Shown here: one piece after another, positions 46,950-60,723 of the stretch
Numbering within the stretch: the stretch's first letter is position 1
Layout: every line of letters begins with the position of its first letter
DNA from: Ceratopteris richardii
Taxonomy: Eukaryota; Streptophyta; Polypodiopsida; Polypodiales; Pteridaceae
NCBI GenBank assembly: GCA_020310875.1
Contig: CM035406.1
Location: forward strand, 223,718,294 to 223,782,293
Reading direction: 5' to 3'
Length of the DNA: 64,000 nt
Notes under the pieces: generated by a model
Database searches by the model: none
Seen by the model: the letters and a program-made list of their open reading frames with translations, nothing else
Told to the model about the DNA's origin: nothing
Program-made: the position numbers and the translations under genes

Positions 46950-49900
46950 ATATCCGTCTTACAAGCCCAAGGAAACCCTTTTGAGTGAAGGGACTCTCAT
47001 CATCTGTATACATGACCAATGTTGTGCCTGGTTAGGCACTTATTGAGAGCATCTACAAAATTTTGCGACTTATTGACCTTGATTAAAGTGATCAGGCCAT
47101 CCTCAAATGCCTCTCTGATGAAGTGCTATCCCACATCAATATGTTTTGTGTCTCCATGGAACATGGCATTCTCTGCCAGACTCTAGCTATCACAACCAAG
47201 AATAGGTGCCTTGTCAGGCAAATCGAACTCTTTGAATAGGCATGCTAACCATATGGCTTCCTTCAAAGTCTCTATGGCCGAAATATATTCAGCATTTGTA
47301 GTAGATAGTGCAACTATCCTCTTGAAATATTGACTCTAGAGCACCATAAAATAGCACCGCCTGCAAGTGTATTTATATATATGGAACCACTTGTCGATTT
47401 TTGTATATCCACGTCACCTTCCATATCAGAGTCAGAGAGTCCGTTTAGTTCCAATGGATCCTTCTTGTAGCAAATGCATTAGCTATTGATCCCTTTTAAA
47501 TATGTCAAGATTGATTTGACAACATTCATATGAGCTTTGTCATGATTACCATAAGTGGGCTCACAACTCCCACTACGTGGGCAATATCTGGCATGGTAGC
47601 AACCATGGCGTACATAAGTGAACCACAACTGAAGTGCAAAAACTTGTCATGCGGCTGCAATGGTACTCCATGAGGCTTTACTTTGGAGATGCTGAGCTTC
47701 TCCAAAGTCCGTCGTTGAGAATGGATGTGTAAACAAGTGGTATGTATGGTTTCGTTTGAACCTATATTTGATCATGGATGCATTAAACTTCTTATACCAT
47801 GGCCCGAGGCTTGTTTCAGTCCATACAAACTCCTTTTCAACTTGCATACCAAGTGCTCTTTCTAGGAATGGCATACCCTTTTGGCTCTACAACTCTTCCT
47901 CTAAATCACCACACAAAAAGGCTGTTTTAACATCCATTTGGAATAACTCCAAATACAAGGCAACAACGACTACAAATAACACATGTAATGGTCATTTTAA
48001 CCGCTAGAAAGAACACTTCTTGGAGATCAGTGCTCTCATTCTGGACATATCCCTTAGCAACAAGGCTTGCCTTGTACTTGGGTCTACCATCCACATTTTT
48101 GATTTTGTATACTCACTTGTTAGGAATGGCCTTGCAACCTTTTTAACTCAAGCACCCCCCAGGTATCATTTGCATGCAAGGCCTTTATCTCTTATTGCAT
48201 GGCTTATTCCCGCGTCTTCTAGTCTTCACATAGCTTTGCGTCTGATACCATATGTAATGCACAGAGGGGTCATATTTGTTCATAGCCCTCTATGAGGTCT
48301 TCTTACCCAATGATCAGCCCTATTTTCAACATGCAATGGTGGTTGTATATATCCTTCAGGAGAAGCATCATGCTTCCCATGATCATTTGGCTCAAAAACT
48401 ACCTCTCATTATTTTCAGCTAGTAGTGGAGCTTTTGGAGGGTCAATCTGAGGTTTAATGGGTGGTTGTTTGTGTTGAAGCTTGACCTTTTTATGGTCATT
48501 CTTAGAGACGCAATTACTTTTAAGCACTGTTGATTAATTGAATACAATGTCTTCATTGTGTACAATCTTCTTAAGTTTAGGTAGCCATATCCTAAATCCC
48601 ATTTCAGTTTCATTACCATAAGCCATAAACGTGTCTTAAATGGACTTTGCATCTAACTTATTTTTTAATTGAGATCTTATGTGTGCAAAGGCATCACAAC
48701 CAAGGATGCATAGGTGATAATGTGAAGAAGGTTTTGTTGGTTTTTAGGCCCACAATATATATTGAGTCATAACTACATAGAGAAATAGAGATGAGAAGGA
48801 GAATAGACAAGACGAGAGAGAGAGAGAGGAGCCAAGCTCCACATATATCCATACATAACATGAATGAAGTACATGAAGTGCCAAGATAGCAGGAAAGACA
48901 TGCTTGAAGAAAATGCTTCTTCCTCTACTCATAGCCCCACAATCTCCATAGCTGAGAATAACCTCCGTCAATAGAAGATAAGCTCTAACTTCTAAGGGTG
49001 TTGCATACCTTGTTGAAGATGAAGAAAGCACAACTTCTCTCCTACAAGTGAAAGAGATGACCCTCCTCGAAGCTCTTGAGGCTTCACCTCTCAAAGTGAT
49101 GATAAAATAGTCTAGAACATTTTTTATAGGTTTCCAATTGCCCAAAAGCTTAGCATTAGATTTTTCGAAAAAGCTAATTAAAGCTATCGTTATTTTTGCA
49201 TAGAACTTTTGCTATTGCTTTTTTTATGCTGTCGATTGCGTTTGTTTGGTTTAATCCCAACCATAGGATCAAATAAACCAGCTGTTGACATGTGGCATAA
49301 TAATGTGCAAATTAAAAATAGCATGTGCAATTATGGAAGCATGTGCACAATTAGGATTTGAGATTTGACCCTCCAAATAATGTCAAAGTACTGAGTGTTG
49401 CATATCAATAGAAAGCACTTGGAGAGTGCTTTCCAAATCTTCCACAACATTTATCCGCATACTTTGACTATTTTTGATAATTTCTTTAACTGTTGTTGAC
49501 AAATTTTGACCACTTCTTTCAATTTCTGATTTTTCAATACCTCCCTTGTGGAAGGTTGAAATTCTTACATGTTTGCCCGACCAAATTTCTTGAAGGATGC
49601 CACCTTTCAGGGATATTTGAGGGAATCAATTGCAAACATGAACCCCAATTTTTAGTCTCTATCCCTAAAATCGATTAGGGAGATTAGCTTAGGACAACAT
49701 GCATCTCATCCTCATGTCCCATTATACCTTTCAACCAAGTTGTATGGGACTATTAGCTTCCTCTTAGTGCATTTATCTTCCTTTTAAAACTTGGTAAATT
49801 GAGTATTTATGAACTCACCACCACCATAAACTGCATGTAGACATTTCAACTTTTACCCTTCTGTGGTCACAAGTGCATGAAACTTTCTAAATGAAGCCAA

Positions 49901-50230
49901 CTTTTACCCTTATGTGGTCACAAGTGCATGAAACTTTCTAAATGAAGTAAATATTTCATCTTTGGACTTCAATAGATATACCCAAAGCTTACAAGAGAGA
50001 TCATCAACAAAAGAGAGAAAATACCAAGCATCCCCATAGACTTGGTGGGCATGCTACAAACAGAGAATGTACAAGATCAATAACATTTGACTTACTAGAT
50101 GCACTAGTTTAATAAGAATTTCCTACTTGCTTTTCATTGACAATTATTACGAAAGTCAAGTTTGATGCATTTGGCATCCGGTTTATATATAAAAGATAAC
50201 ATATCTAAGTCTTTTTGGCTCATATGGCCA
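46950..50230 (-). mobile_element. Very old Ty1/copia, interrupted by noncoding insertion
   Basis: Minus-strand copia remains, right to left: GAG-pre-integrase and integrase (about 50200-49700; DDLSCKLWVYLLKSKDEIF), then after an interruption (about 48735-49640) the integrase C-terminus (48725-48430; CDAFAHIRSQLKNKLDAKSI, FRIWLPKLKKIVHNEDIVFN), RT (about 48150-47650; LFQMDVKTAFLCGDLEEEL) and RNase H (about 47470-47050; GLSDSDMEGDVDIQKSTSG). No LTRs could be assigned with confidence. Broken in many places. Its sequence is distinct from families A, II and V. Confidence 0.85.
48735..49640. other. Noncoding insertion within the old copia, possibly an LTR
   Basis: Copia integrase sequence stops near 48730 and resumes near 49650. 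The intervening sequence starts TGTTGG, has a GAGA run near 48817-48830, and is AT-rich without coding sequence. The start fits an LTR, but no matching end or target duplication was found. Confidence 0.4.
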
Positions 50231-50903
50231 TGTTAGGGAGCAGTAGTGGATTGTGCCATCTGACTAGACTAGACAAGATTTCAGAATTACACTTTCGATT
50301 ACAAGATCACCCACGTAGGGAAATAATACAAGAATATGTAACTGATACAAGAAGTCCCATAACTCGAGACTGATGGGTATAGATAACTCAACTAGAGATG
50401 ATACAGAAGATCCCACAACCCCGGACCGTAGGTATGAAACAAGATATCTGGATTACAAGAACTCCCTTCAAGGAGATGAACTAGTTACAAGGAATAACGG
50501 GAAAGGATCTTGTACTACGAGATTACAACAAGACAATATGTCCAAGATACAAGACTAGACAAGACTAGAGCAAAGGACAAGACGAAAACTTGAACTGGAA
50601 CTTGAAAGTACTTATTTGGTGATCATAACTCCTTGAGCTCCCTAGACTGGCATTGGCAAGATTGAGTATATATGTGGCCAACCCTCCTTATATAGGTTTT
50701 CAAGGGCGGGTACAAATTGATGATAGCATCAATTCAAAACATGACCTTGGGATGTCAAAATCAAGCAAGTAGAGTCGATCTTAGGGTTTTGGCACGTTCC
50801 AGATACAATGGAAGCATTAGTTTCTCCAAATTGTGAACCAACCATGAGATATAGAAAGTCACATGGAATTTGAGGTTTAGGATGGTTTTTTTTATCCATG
50901 ACA
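50231..50903 (-). repeat. LTR of the gypsy element
   Basis: 673 bp, TGTTAGGG...CCATGACA on the plus strand (TG...CA both ways), adjoining the polypurine tract. A TATA-like TATATAAGG lies on the element strand near 50690. About 39 bp inside it (50587-50625) recur at 53930-53969 next to the protease region. Confidence 0.75.
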
Positions 50904-50916
50904 TCACCTCCCCCTC

Positions 50917-51546
50917 AAGCACAGTGGTTAGCAATGGGATGGCAATGTCGTAGGCAACTGGTTTCTAACGCATTAGCAACGAGTTCAAGTTGTGAACCCC
51001 AACTTGCGATAAAGTTGCGTACAAATCAGTTTTTAGTTTATATATTTTTTTAGATTCTAGATATCCTAGGTATAAAAATCCTCCTATTGATGCTTAAGCA
51101 TCATTAAAAGGGCATGAAAACAAGACATGTTAACATTTATATAGTATTCATATCAAATATATAAGTCGTCGATGTGTCTTGTCATGTACATAGATACATA
51201 TATACATACATAGTACATACATGGATTATATTATATTACATACATAGCACTAAATATATACTACATACATACGTGTAATGTAATACATACATTTTTATGC
51301 ACATATACACATAGTATATACATAATACATATATACAGAGCACATAGATGCATACATACATGATACATACATGCATACATATTATGTACATAGTAGGTAC
51401 ATACTACAAAATAGAAACATATATACTAGATACATACGTAAGTAAATACACATGCATTTCAATAAACATAGAGTAATAGATTTTAGGAATGACATCATAC
51501 ATACATAGATGCATATATACATACATACATACATACATAGCTAAGT
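50917..51546. other. AT-rich noncoding stretch with ACAT microsatellites
   Basis: Lies between the gypsy polypurine tract and the hAT derivative. CATA/ACAT tetranucleotide repeats dominate from about 51190 to 51540. No coding sequence seen. Confidence 0.7.
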
Positions 51547-52569
<1,023 letters not shown>

Positions 52570-53969
52570 AGCTAAGTAAATAAACATATTTTTGGATAAA
52601 TATACAAAAATAGGAATATACATCATAGATTACACATATAGTACATACATACATACATACATATTACATAAGCACATATATATATAAGCATATGCATGAT
52701 GTGATATGGTATGATTATATGGTAAGTGGGACATTGTATCCTCTCTTCATCTCCCTTCCTTTTCTCCTCCTTGAGGCATTGGTCTTTCTTCCTTGATCAC
52801 CAATTTTTTTGTTCACAAGTTGTAAGGGTTAAGCTTAAAAGGCTCTTATGGACCATTTTTGGACTTCAGAGTGTTCCAAAACTTGGATATGAACTGATGA
52901 CCTTGATCACTGACAATATCATGAGGCAATCCATGAAGCCTAAAGATGTTTCTGAGAAAAAGTCTAGCAATGGCGGCACTTGTGATTGCCTTAGTAGTTG
53001 GAATGAAGTGTGCCACCTTTGTGAAGAACTTTGCTTTCCCAAGGCGTTCGAAGAGTTTTGATATGAGTTGTAGAGGGTATTTGTTCTTTATAGTTACTTT
53101 ATTCAACCCACGATAGTCTACACACATTCGGAAAGTCCCATCCTTCTTCTTTACAAATAGGATAGGGGCTCTTGCAGGGAGTGTCTGGTAAACCCTTTGA
53201 CTAGATTCTCATCAATATTCTTACATAATTCTGTAAGTTCCTCTGGGGATAGTCTTTGCTATGGGAGAATATCTGCATTCTTCTTCTCAAAGACATCTTG
53301 GAATAAAGCTATCTGACTAGGTAGCTTTATTGGATCATCTTTCTTGGACTCTTGAGCTTGTACGACATCGATCATATATGTCGGTTCCTTCATTACTACA
53401 TGCATGAAGGCTTTGGTTCCTACACTTGTTGGGTTCTTCTGGATATCCTGACGAGTGATTTTATTCTTCTCCCTGTCGATATCTGGATTGTGTTTCTTTA
53501 GCCCGGGCATTCCAATAATAACAAGGTTTATCGGACTTGATATTACATTAAAACATATGTGCGAATCATGATCACCAAGGTGTACTCTTAATGGTGTGGT
53601 TTCCTTGGTAATATTCTCGGACGCTAGAGTTCATCCATCCATTACTTTAGCTACTACTGGTTTGTTCTTTTGAAGTAGTGGAATCTTGTGTTTTTTAACC
53701 AATCCTTCATCGATGAAACATGAAGAGGCTTCTGAATCGACTAGGGTTGTAAGGGAAATGGTCTTCTTAGGCATGATCAACTTGACAAGGTCAAGATATG
53801 TTTCTATGGGTGTTGCTAGAATTTTGATCCCTTTCTTATATCATGGTCCGATTACAATTCGACTTCATCGTTTCCCTGCTCAACAAGGCTTATTGCGACT
53901 CTGGAGTTTGTTCTCTTGTTGGGACCAATAACTTGAACTGGAACTTGAAAGTACTTACTTGGGTGATCA

Positions 53970-56490
53970 CAATAACTAATAATTTGCAATGAATCAATAT
54001 ATTTCAACTTACAGTACTTGTAGAGGTGCAATATGACTTCCTTTGCTCTCCAATAACTTGAGATTGTAGTGTGTGTACACCAACTTCTCAAGTTGTGTAG
54101 GACTTAATCTATTTCTCTTTTTTGTATGAAAAAGAGCCCATGTGCTCCAATTCCGTTCAGCAAGCCCAATGCTATAATCCTATGATAATATCTGGAGGGC
54201 CAACTTCCTCTACATAGTTGCGAAATACAATTGTAATTCATCATTCAATAATCATGAAAATTGAAGGTACCAGTAAGTAGTCTACTTACTAATAGAGGAG
54301 TACTCACTCCATATTTCTCCCACCAAGCTATAGGAGTAACCTGGTCATCTCGTAATCGTGCAGTCGGCGGCCCAAAGTATCGTTCCATGCAACAGAACTG
54401 CAATTGCTCACTCTCTAACTATGACCGAAGACCTACATCTCTCTGCGTCCAACGCTTCACATACTCTATCCAACTATTTTCTAAGGCCTCCTCAACATTT
54501 TGCTTCTCGGATCTCCACAATGGATGGAGTATGTGAGCAATAGCATGGATTGGCTTGTGAAACCAATCCCATCTCATCTGCACTGCATCACGTAGCTCAC
54601 GTTTCCTACAATTTTATTAAATAAAAATAAAAAGACATAATATTAGCTCAAGAGTAAAAAGTGAATGTGAAAATATTCAAAATTTTAAGTTCATATATTC
54701 TAAATCTTAAAATTAAAAATACTCACTCTATCTCTGAAAGTCCGGCAACGTTTCTGATGCATCCTTGTATACGAACAATGTATTCGTATACAAGTCCAAG
54801 TGTACTCCCCTCCATATCCATAATACAAAGCACTGCATAAAGGGGCTTTAGGGCTCCAATAAGTATCTCTGCCTTTGACCAAAAGGCATCATCTCCCATA
54901 ACCAATGCTGAAAAGCGTATATACAATGGATCTGTAGTGTGTAACTGATACCATTCCTCTGAGACAACACTCCGAAGAAGCCCTTTCCTCACACGAAGCA
55001 CTCTATCTTGTACTATGAACATGTAACAAAATCGAGTCATAGAGAGCTTCTGGAGTTCAAGATTCGAATGTGTACGAAAAATATTTCGGACTTTAGGGCA
55101 AGAGGTCACAAATCTTACAATGAATCTAGCTTTCTCAAGTATGGATTTCACCTATTCCATGGCACGTATGTCTTCTATTAGAAGATCTAGACTATGGCTG
55201 GCACAAGGAGTCCATGTAATTCTAGGAAACTCATCCTCTAGCATGCGTCCCATGGCCACACAATTAGATGCATATCTATGATCACTTGCACGACATTCTT
55301 GCTCCCAACATCTTCTATGGCCTTTTTAACATGGGAGTAAATGAATTCATCTCTGACAATCATCCTAAGTGCATGTGCTAGTATGGCATGCAAGAACATT
55401 GTTCCTTTGCAAGAGGAGACAAGAATGTTATACACATTCCGCTTGCGTATGTCATACCACCCATCACACAATATGGAGCATCCATATTTCTCCCATGTGG
55501 CACGCAAGGATAACATTTCTGTTTCCACTGCACTCTTTTGTCTACTCAACTCTGTAGTGTGTAGCATAGCCCTCGAGTTCCCTTCCCAAGGAGCACCTAT
55601 GTGGGTCACTGCTCTCATAGCTCTCTTCCACGCAGTTGTGTTTGCAACGTTGAATGGCAAGCCACACAATATGAATAATTTTGTTATTTCTTTGGTAGCT
55701 TCTTCCATTGCTTGTTTTCGCATGGAGGCTCTCACGCTACCTCTTGCAAACACATTGCTCTCTGGTATCCTAGGTATTACCATGGGAGATGCACTAGAGC
55801 TCCCACTATCAATATGAGCTCTTTTTGATGACCCTCCATGGCTTTCATCAACATGAATCTCTGATTCTTCATGACCACTTGAATGGGATTGGGAACCTAT
55901 ATTCCCCATGCCTTGACTCATGTGCATCTTTGCAGTCAAGTCTTCAAAGACATTTTGAGGCATAGTGGCATTTTCCAATGCCCCCACCTCGTAGTCCTAA
56001 TAGGTGTGCCTTGATACGTGAAGCACTACCAACATAAATCCCTTTGCAATACTTGCACTCCCATGTGTTGGGTTCTGTGCCCGTCATCTTCACGTGAGAA
56101 CGAAGATCAGATTGAGCTCTTCCCATGTTAAAAGATGTGGATAATGATTGACTCTAGAGTCAAGAGTCTAACTTCTAAGGCTTAAGACTTAAGCTCTCTC
56201 TTATCTCATTTGAAACTTGAGCTTTAGTCCTCTCTCTCTCTCTCTCACCCACACGACTCATGACACACGAGCTATAGCTATGGATGAGGAAAAGACTTGC
56301 GGAAGGTTGCGGCTGAAGTTCTGAACTCTCGGCTGGAAAAGAACGATCGGCTGATTGACAAGGGCATGAACCCCGATATAATTGAAAAATTCGTTGAAGA
56401 CATGCATAAAATTTGTTGTGAACGATTTAATTCGGTAACAAATTAAATGACTTTGATATCTGGGGTAAAAACGCGAATTATTATACTATG
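53970..56490 (-). mobile_element. hAT transposon with nearly full-length transposase gene
   Basis: Minus strand, domains in order: BED zinc finger (56126-55950; WECKYCKGIYVGSASRIKAH), DUF659 domain (about 55740-55240; WEKYGCSILCDGWYDIRKRN, FIYSHVKKAIEDVGSKNV), a middle part (55230-54727; TWTPCASHSLDLLIEDI, KARFIVRFV), the next exon (54605-54260; MRWDWFHKPIHAIAHILHPL, NSWIEYVKRWTQRD) and the C-terminal dimerisation block (about 54160-54050; ERNWSTWALFHTKKRNRLS). An intron at 54606-54726 (GA|GTGAGT...TTGTAG|GAAAC) joins in frame; a second likely intron lies between about 54260 and 54195. Lesions are few: a frame change after the BED finger near 55985, a frame change near 55350, and stops near 55152, 54415 and 54170. 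A right terminus TTATACTATG ending at 56490 fits the family; the left terminus is not seen. Probably dead but recent. Confidence 0.85.
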
Positions 56491-56499
56491 CTTATAATG

Positions 56500-56700
56500 T
56501 TTGGAGAATTAAGCAAGTCTTCTAACCTATTGCAAGCTTCTTTAGATGTCTTATAAGGTCTAAAATGAGGTATTACAGATCTCTTTACAAAAAGAGATAT
56601 GATGGCTTATGCGTGGGAATCTTTAGTATCCCATATGTTCTTGAGAAGCTTGTCCGGTTGTAGTAGTAGTCTTAGGTTGGTTTATGATTCAAATAGCCTT
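56500..56700 (-). mobile_element. Small copia gag fragment
   Basis: The minus strand reads SLFVKRSVIPHFRPYKTSKEA, the conserved gag block seen in family A (SLSVKRAIIPHIRSCRTAKDA). An old fragment, broken, without LTR. Confidence 0.6.
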
Positions 56701-58520
56701 AGAAGCTTTTCATCTTGTAGATAGTCTTCTACTACTATTAGCTGTTGGTCTAGGTCCATTAGGATGTGGTAAATCACTTGAAACAATCTCCATAGATCTC
56801 TTGTTATCAAAAGATTCTTGAGCATAAAACTCTAAAATGGAAAATTAGGCCTACCCTCAAGATGTTCATAAGGAGGCAATAGCCCCAAAATACTTGATTA
56901 GTTTCTATCTCCCATCTGAGCTCGAGTAATTTACAAGGATAGACTAGAATCCTAGAACGCAAACAAGATAAGCTTAAGTACACAAAGTGCATGACAAGAA
57001 ACCCTATGAACTAGGTAACATTGACCTAGCCAATGTTGACCTTAAGTAATTTCAATACTCAGTGCTCACCAAGGCTTCAGTTTAGCACACAAAATACTTG
57101 ACCAGGCATTATAAGCTAGGTAACATTAACCTAGCTAATGTTAACCACAAGTAACCTCAATACTCACTATGTCAAAAATATGATTGCTCTAAGTATACAA
57201 GATGCTCTATCAAAGTCAAATTAGGGTTTTTTAAACTAGAGTATGCACACATGAAACCCAAAGAGCATGTCAAGAACAATTGCTTGTTAGAGAATTTATA
57301 TAATACAAGGAATTCTTGAATCGTACCCAAGTACACACAAAGATTTTCGGTTTTCAAAAGCCAACAATTGGCATCAGAGGTTTATGAGAGTGTGTAAAAG
57401 AGTAGCTTGAGCATTAATTTGCTTAAGTCGTAGTAGTGATATGGCACCCACCTCCATAGTAGCAGTTGACTTGACGGCTTCAATAATAGCAATAGATAAT
57501 AGACCTGATGGAGTAGCTATATCTAGAAATAGAAAAGCTTTTCCACGATAGGTATGAGTTTAAGTAATGAAGACATTAATCACCTTGCAGGAATCAAAGG
57601 TACAAGGAAAGCATGGATAAAGTTGGAGGGAATATTTAGAACAAGGACTCAACGATCTCTTATTTCACTTCTTATTTCCTTCTTCGAATTGGACATGAAC
57701 AACTCAACATAAGTGGTAGAGCACATGAGTAAGTTCAAGAGCTATCTAGCTCAACTAGAAAGGATGAACCATCCTATTTTGGGAGAGATTGCAGTAGCAA
57801 TTCTTTCTTAGGGTCTACCTTTTGTTTATAGTATGATTGTTATCATTCTCTAGAGCAAGCAAAATCCAAATCTTGACAGAGTTATGGAAGCAATATAAAA
57901 GGAGGTGAAAAGACTAAAGGCCCATGACAACAAAAATATGTCATTTGTAGCAAAGGTAAAGAAACTCAAGAAGTGTAAATACTATGGCAAGTTAAATCAC
58001 AAGAAATGAGAGTGCTGTTCAATTAACTCATGCAAAATATGTAATGGAAAGACACATAAAGGAGAATATTGTGAACAAGAAAAGATCGCAGAAGAATTAT
58101 TACAAGATGAAGTCGATGGAGTGGTTGGAGAAAACTATTGCATGCTAAGCCATATCATCTTGTGTGTGTGTGATAAGTGTAGATGAAAATATATAACTTT
58201 GACTTGATGTTTGAGACTACATGCTATCTATTACTGGCATCCTTATGTTGTCAGTATTGGCATCCCATATATTTGTCTCTATCCTTCAAAGTAGTTCTTG
58301 GTTGAGAAAAGTAGGGATGAGTGAGTTCTCTTTGTGATGTGTTGGGGGAGGACTTTCATGTCCAAGGTCCTTGTGTGTGATGGTGCTAGCTGGAAACTTG
58401 CACGACACAACATGGCATAATCAAAAGTATACAGGTATCTAATCAAGACAATAAAATCAGCTAACAAAAATACCTACATAGCATATACCCCTTGTGTCAT
58501 ATGAGGAGGCGATTGTTAGA
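56700..58520 (+). mobile_element. Copia-like element VII: LTR end, primer site and gag
   Basis: A probable 5' LTR ends CCAACA at 57366, followed by a primer site TTGGCATCAGAGG (57368-57380). Its left end is undefined. A TATA-like TTATATAAT lies near 57296. Downstream, gag remains: GIKGTRKAWIKLEGIFRTRT, MSKFKSYLAQLERM, a zinc knuckle CKYYGKLNHKK.EC and CKICNGKTHKGEYC (57590-58080). After about 58140 no integrase or RT appears; a purine run and TGTTAGAAATC near 58505-58525 could be a polypurine tract and 3' LTR start. Broken in several places; either a partial element or a gag-only derivative. Confidence 0.6.
57011..57169. repeat. 54-bp direct repeats with palindromic core
   Basis: 57011-57064 and 57116-57169 are similar copies; each starts CTAGGTAACATT(G/A)ACCTAG, itself nearly palindromic. 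They lie within the presumed LTR of element VII. Confidence 0.85.
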
Positions 58521-59620
58521 AATCAACCTTCCATAAGAGAGGTGCAAAATTGCAGAGAAGATTTTCAAAAAAGTCAAAGTCAATAGAGTTTGTCAACATA
58601 GGTAAACAATGGGCAAACATGTGCAGAAAATTTCATTGCTGATTTGGGAAGTACTCTTCAAGAGCTACCCAATCATATATAACACTTATGTATTTGACAA
58701 AGAATCGAAGGTGAAAAAGCAAACCCTAATTTCTAGTAAAAAATCAAATCAGTTAATTATAGTCAAAATTGACACTTGGAACCATCTCTTTAATTTGATC
58801 TAAGCATTAAAAAACCCGAAACATCCCTCCCCATTTCTTGTTGGGGAAATTCTGTGAACATGGTCACATGTATTGCCATGAGATATATTTATAAGTGTGT
58901 CTCGCATATTATACTCATGTAGATCATTTTGTGCTACTAATTGTTCAAAATACTTATGATAAGCAGTCACATTAGTACCATTAGTTTTTCTTTGAGCAGT
59001 TTTGATAGCATCAATAATTTTCCAAATTTGGTGCTCTTCAAAATTTGTTGCCATTTCCCTATTTGTACGTGCAAATCTCCAATTTATATTCGATGTTCAG
59101 AAAGTATACTAGAAATCGTTGGAACTACTTTCGATAAGGATTAATTCATGGTGTGTGCCAAAGCGTTTTAAGCTTCGCTTCGATGCCTTTATGTATTATC
59201 CAATAACCTCAATCTCATTTGAAAAACCAATTAGTAACAACATGAAAATCACATGAAACAATCGATCATTTTTCACATTGGATTCACTAAGGTCGGAAAA
59301 TTCTAGATCAGCACCTTGGTGCTTTAGTGTATGTGAGTTTCTTTAATAATAATGGGTGTGCGTAAGAGAATTGACTTGACTCACAAATTGAAGTACAATG
59401 ATAGTCTACAATTATAAGTGTGAGTACACATTACTAGAATTCAATACAAAGACAAACTATGACTTTGTAGAAAAACGAATGATTTGATTAGAATACATAA
59501 CTCATGAGACTAATTACAGTGATTCAATTTATGAAAATATATGTAAAAATTAATGACATATTCAAAAATACAAACTAAGGTATGTACTCACAATTCATGA
59601 ATACCAGAGAGACCAATTGA
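58521..59620. other. Noncoding stretch with one unrecognised ORF
   Basis: A minus-strand frame at 58800-59054 (84 codons; MATNFEEHQIWKIIDAIKTA...YFEQLVAQNDLHEYNMRD) has a plausible start and composition but no family I recognise; a chance ORF or a gag N-terminus are possible. Nothing else coding seen. Confidence 0.35.
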
Positions 59621-60641
59621 TGTTGGAATTGGGGTGGACTTCAATAACAATATTAATCACAAGTTTACAAGATCTTCCAACACATGAACTTTAGCATACA
59701 CACCTTAAGACTCAAAAAGAGGAGTGAGAGATAAAGAGAGAGAGTAGACAATATTTTCAAGTGTAACGGTAAGCAAATAGCCTACCTACACTATTTTATT
59801 TATGAATGTCAATTACAATGTGTATAGATGAGTACAAACTTTGAATCTAGGCATAAATAGGGAACTAGATACAAGAATTTGTGTGTGAAGTGCCTAAGAG
59901 GTATGAAGAGTGTGTGCGTGTGAAAATGTAGAGAATATGAACAGTTTAGAACTGTTTTACAGCAAACCCTAACTCTGAAATTAGGGTTTCAGAAACCCTA
60001 AATCAGAAACTAGTGACTTAGCAAGTGAGAAACAGAAATAGCCTTGCTACTCACAGTAAATCAGCAACGATGCTATGGTTGGCTGATACAAACTCCTCCA
60101 CAGCTGCACCAAGGGTAGAGCACACCACTTCCAAGTGTAGAAGACACCTCCTAGCTTGTGTAAGCCTTGAGCACTCTTGAACTGATGTTCAACTATGACC
60201 CCAATGGGATTTTAGGCTGCCCATCTGCGCACGTATGCTTTTTAGAAATGCATGCGATAATATTGCAAAAAGCAAGAGATCTTTAATTTTAGTGTAACTT
60301 TTTTTTTTTAAATTTGCAAATTTAGATTTTCATATGCATAAACAGCAATGATCTCACATATTAACCATTCACTTGATGAATAAAGTTGCTTTCCTATATG
60401 CTCAGTTCATTAGAGTTCAAAATATGTAAAAATCCATTTTTGCACAGAAATTAGGGTTAGGTTTTCCTCTTAATCTGGACTTTGATGAATGAACACTGTA
60501 TATCAAATGAGAGCTCTCTTCAAGCTCTATCTGATAAGCTAGTAATAATTGTTGACCTTATTTGATCAAAATTTGGTGAAGTACCAAAATTAGGGTTGCT
60601 TTAAATTAGGGGTTTGGACTATTCTGACATTGTTTCCAACA
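59621..60641. repeat. Solo LTR, about 1.02 kb
   Basis: Starts TGTTGGAA and ends TTCCAACA, perfect 8-bp inverted ends. Flanks ATTGA (59616-59620) and AATGA (60642-60646) look like a decayed 5-bp target duplication. No internal retroelement sequence adjoins it, as expected after LTR-LTR recombination. A second copy starts at 63656. It contains AAACCCTAA and TTAGGGTTT motifs near 59965-60000. Confidence 0.75.
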
Positions 60642-60723
60642 AATGAAGGGTAAGGGATTAAGGTATGAAGAGGCTTAGGTTGTTGAGGAACTCCAAAGCA
60701 ACCTCTCTCACAAGAGTAGAGAG

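Noticed and set aside
53852-54091. Open frame across the hAT/gypsy junction as a new gene
   Set aside because: It is a run-through of two unrelated transposon remnants; no start context or sign of selection.
58200-58530. 3' LTR of element VII
   Set aside because: A purine run and TGTTAGAAATC are suggestive, but the following sequence does not match the presumed 5' LTR.
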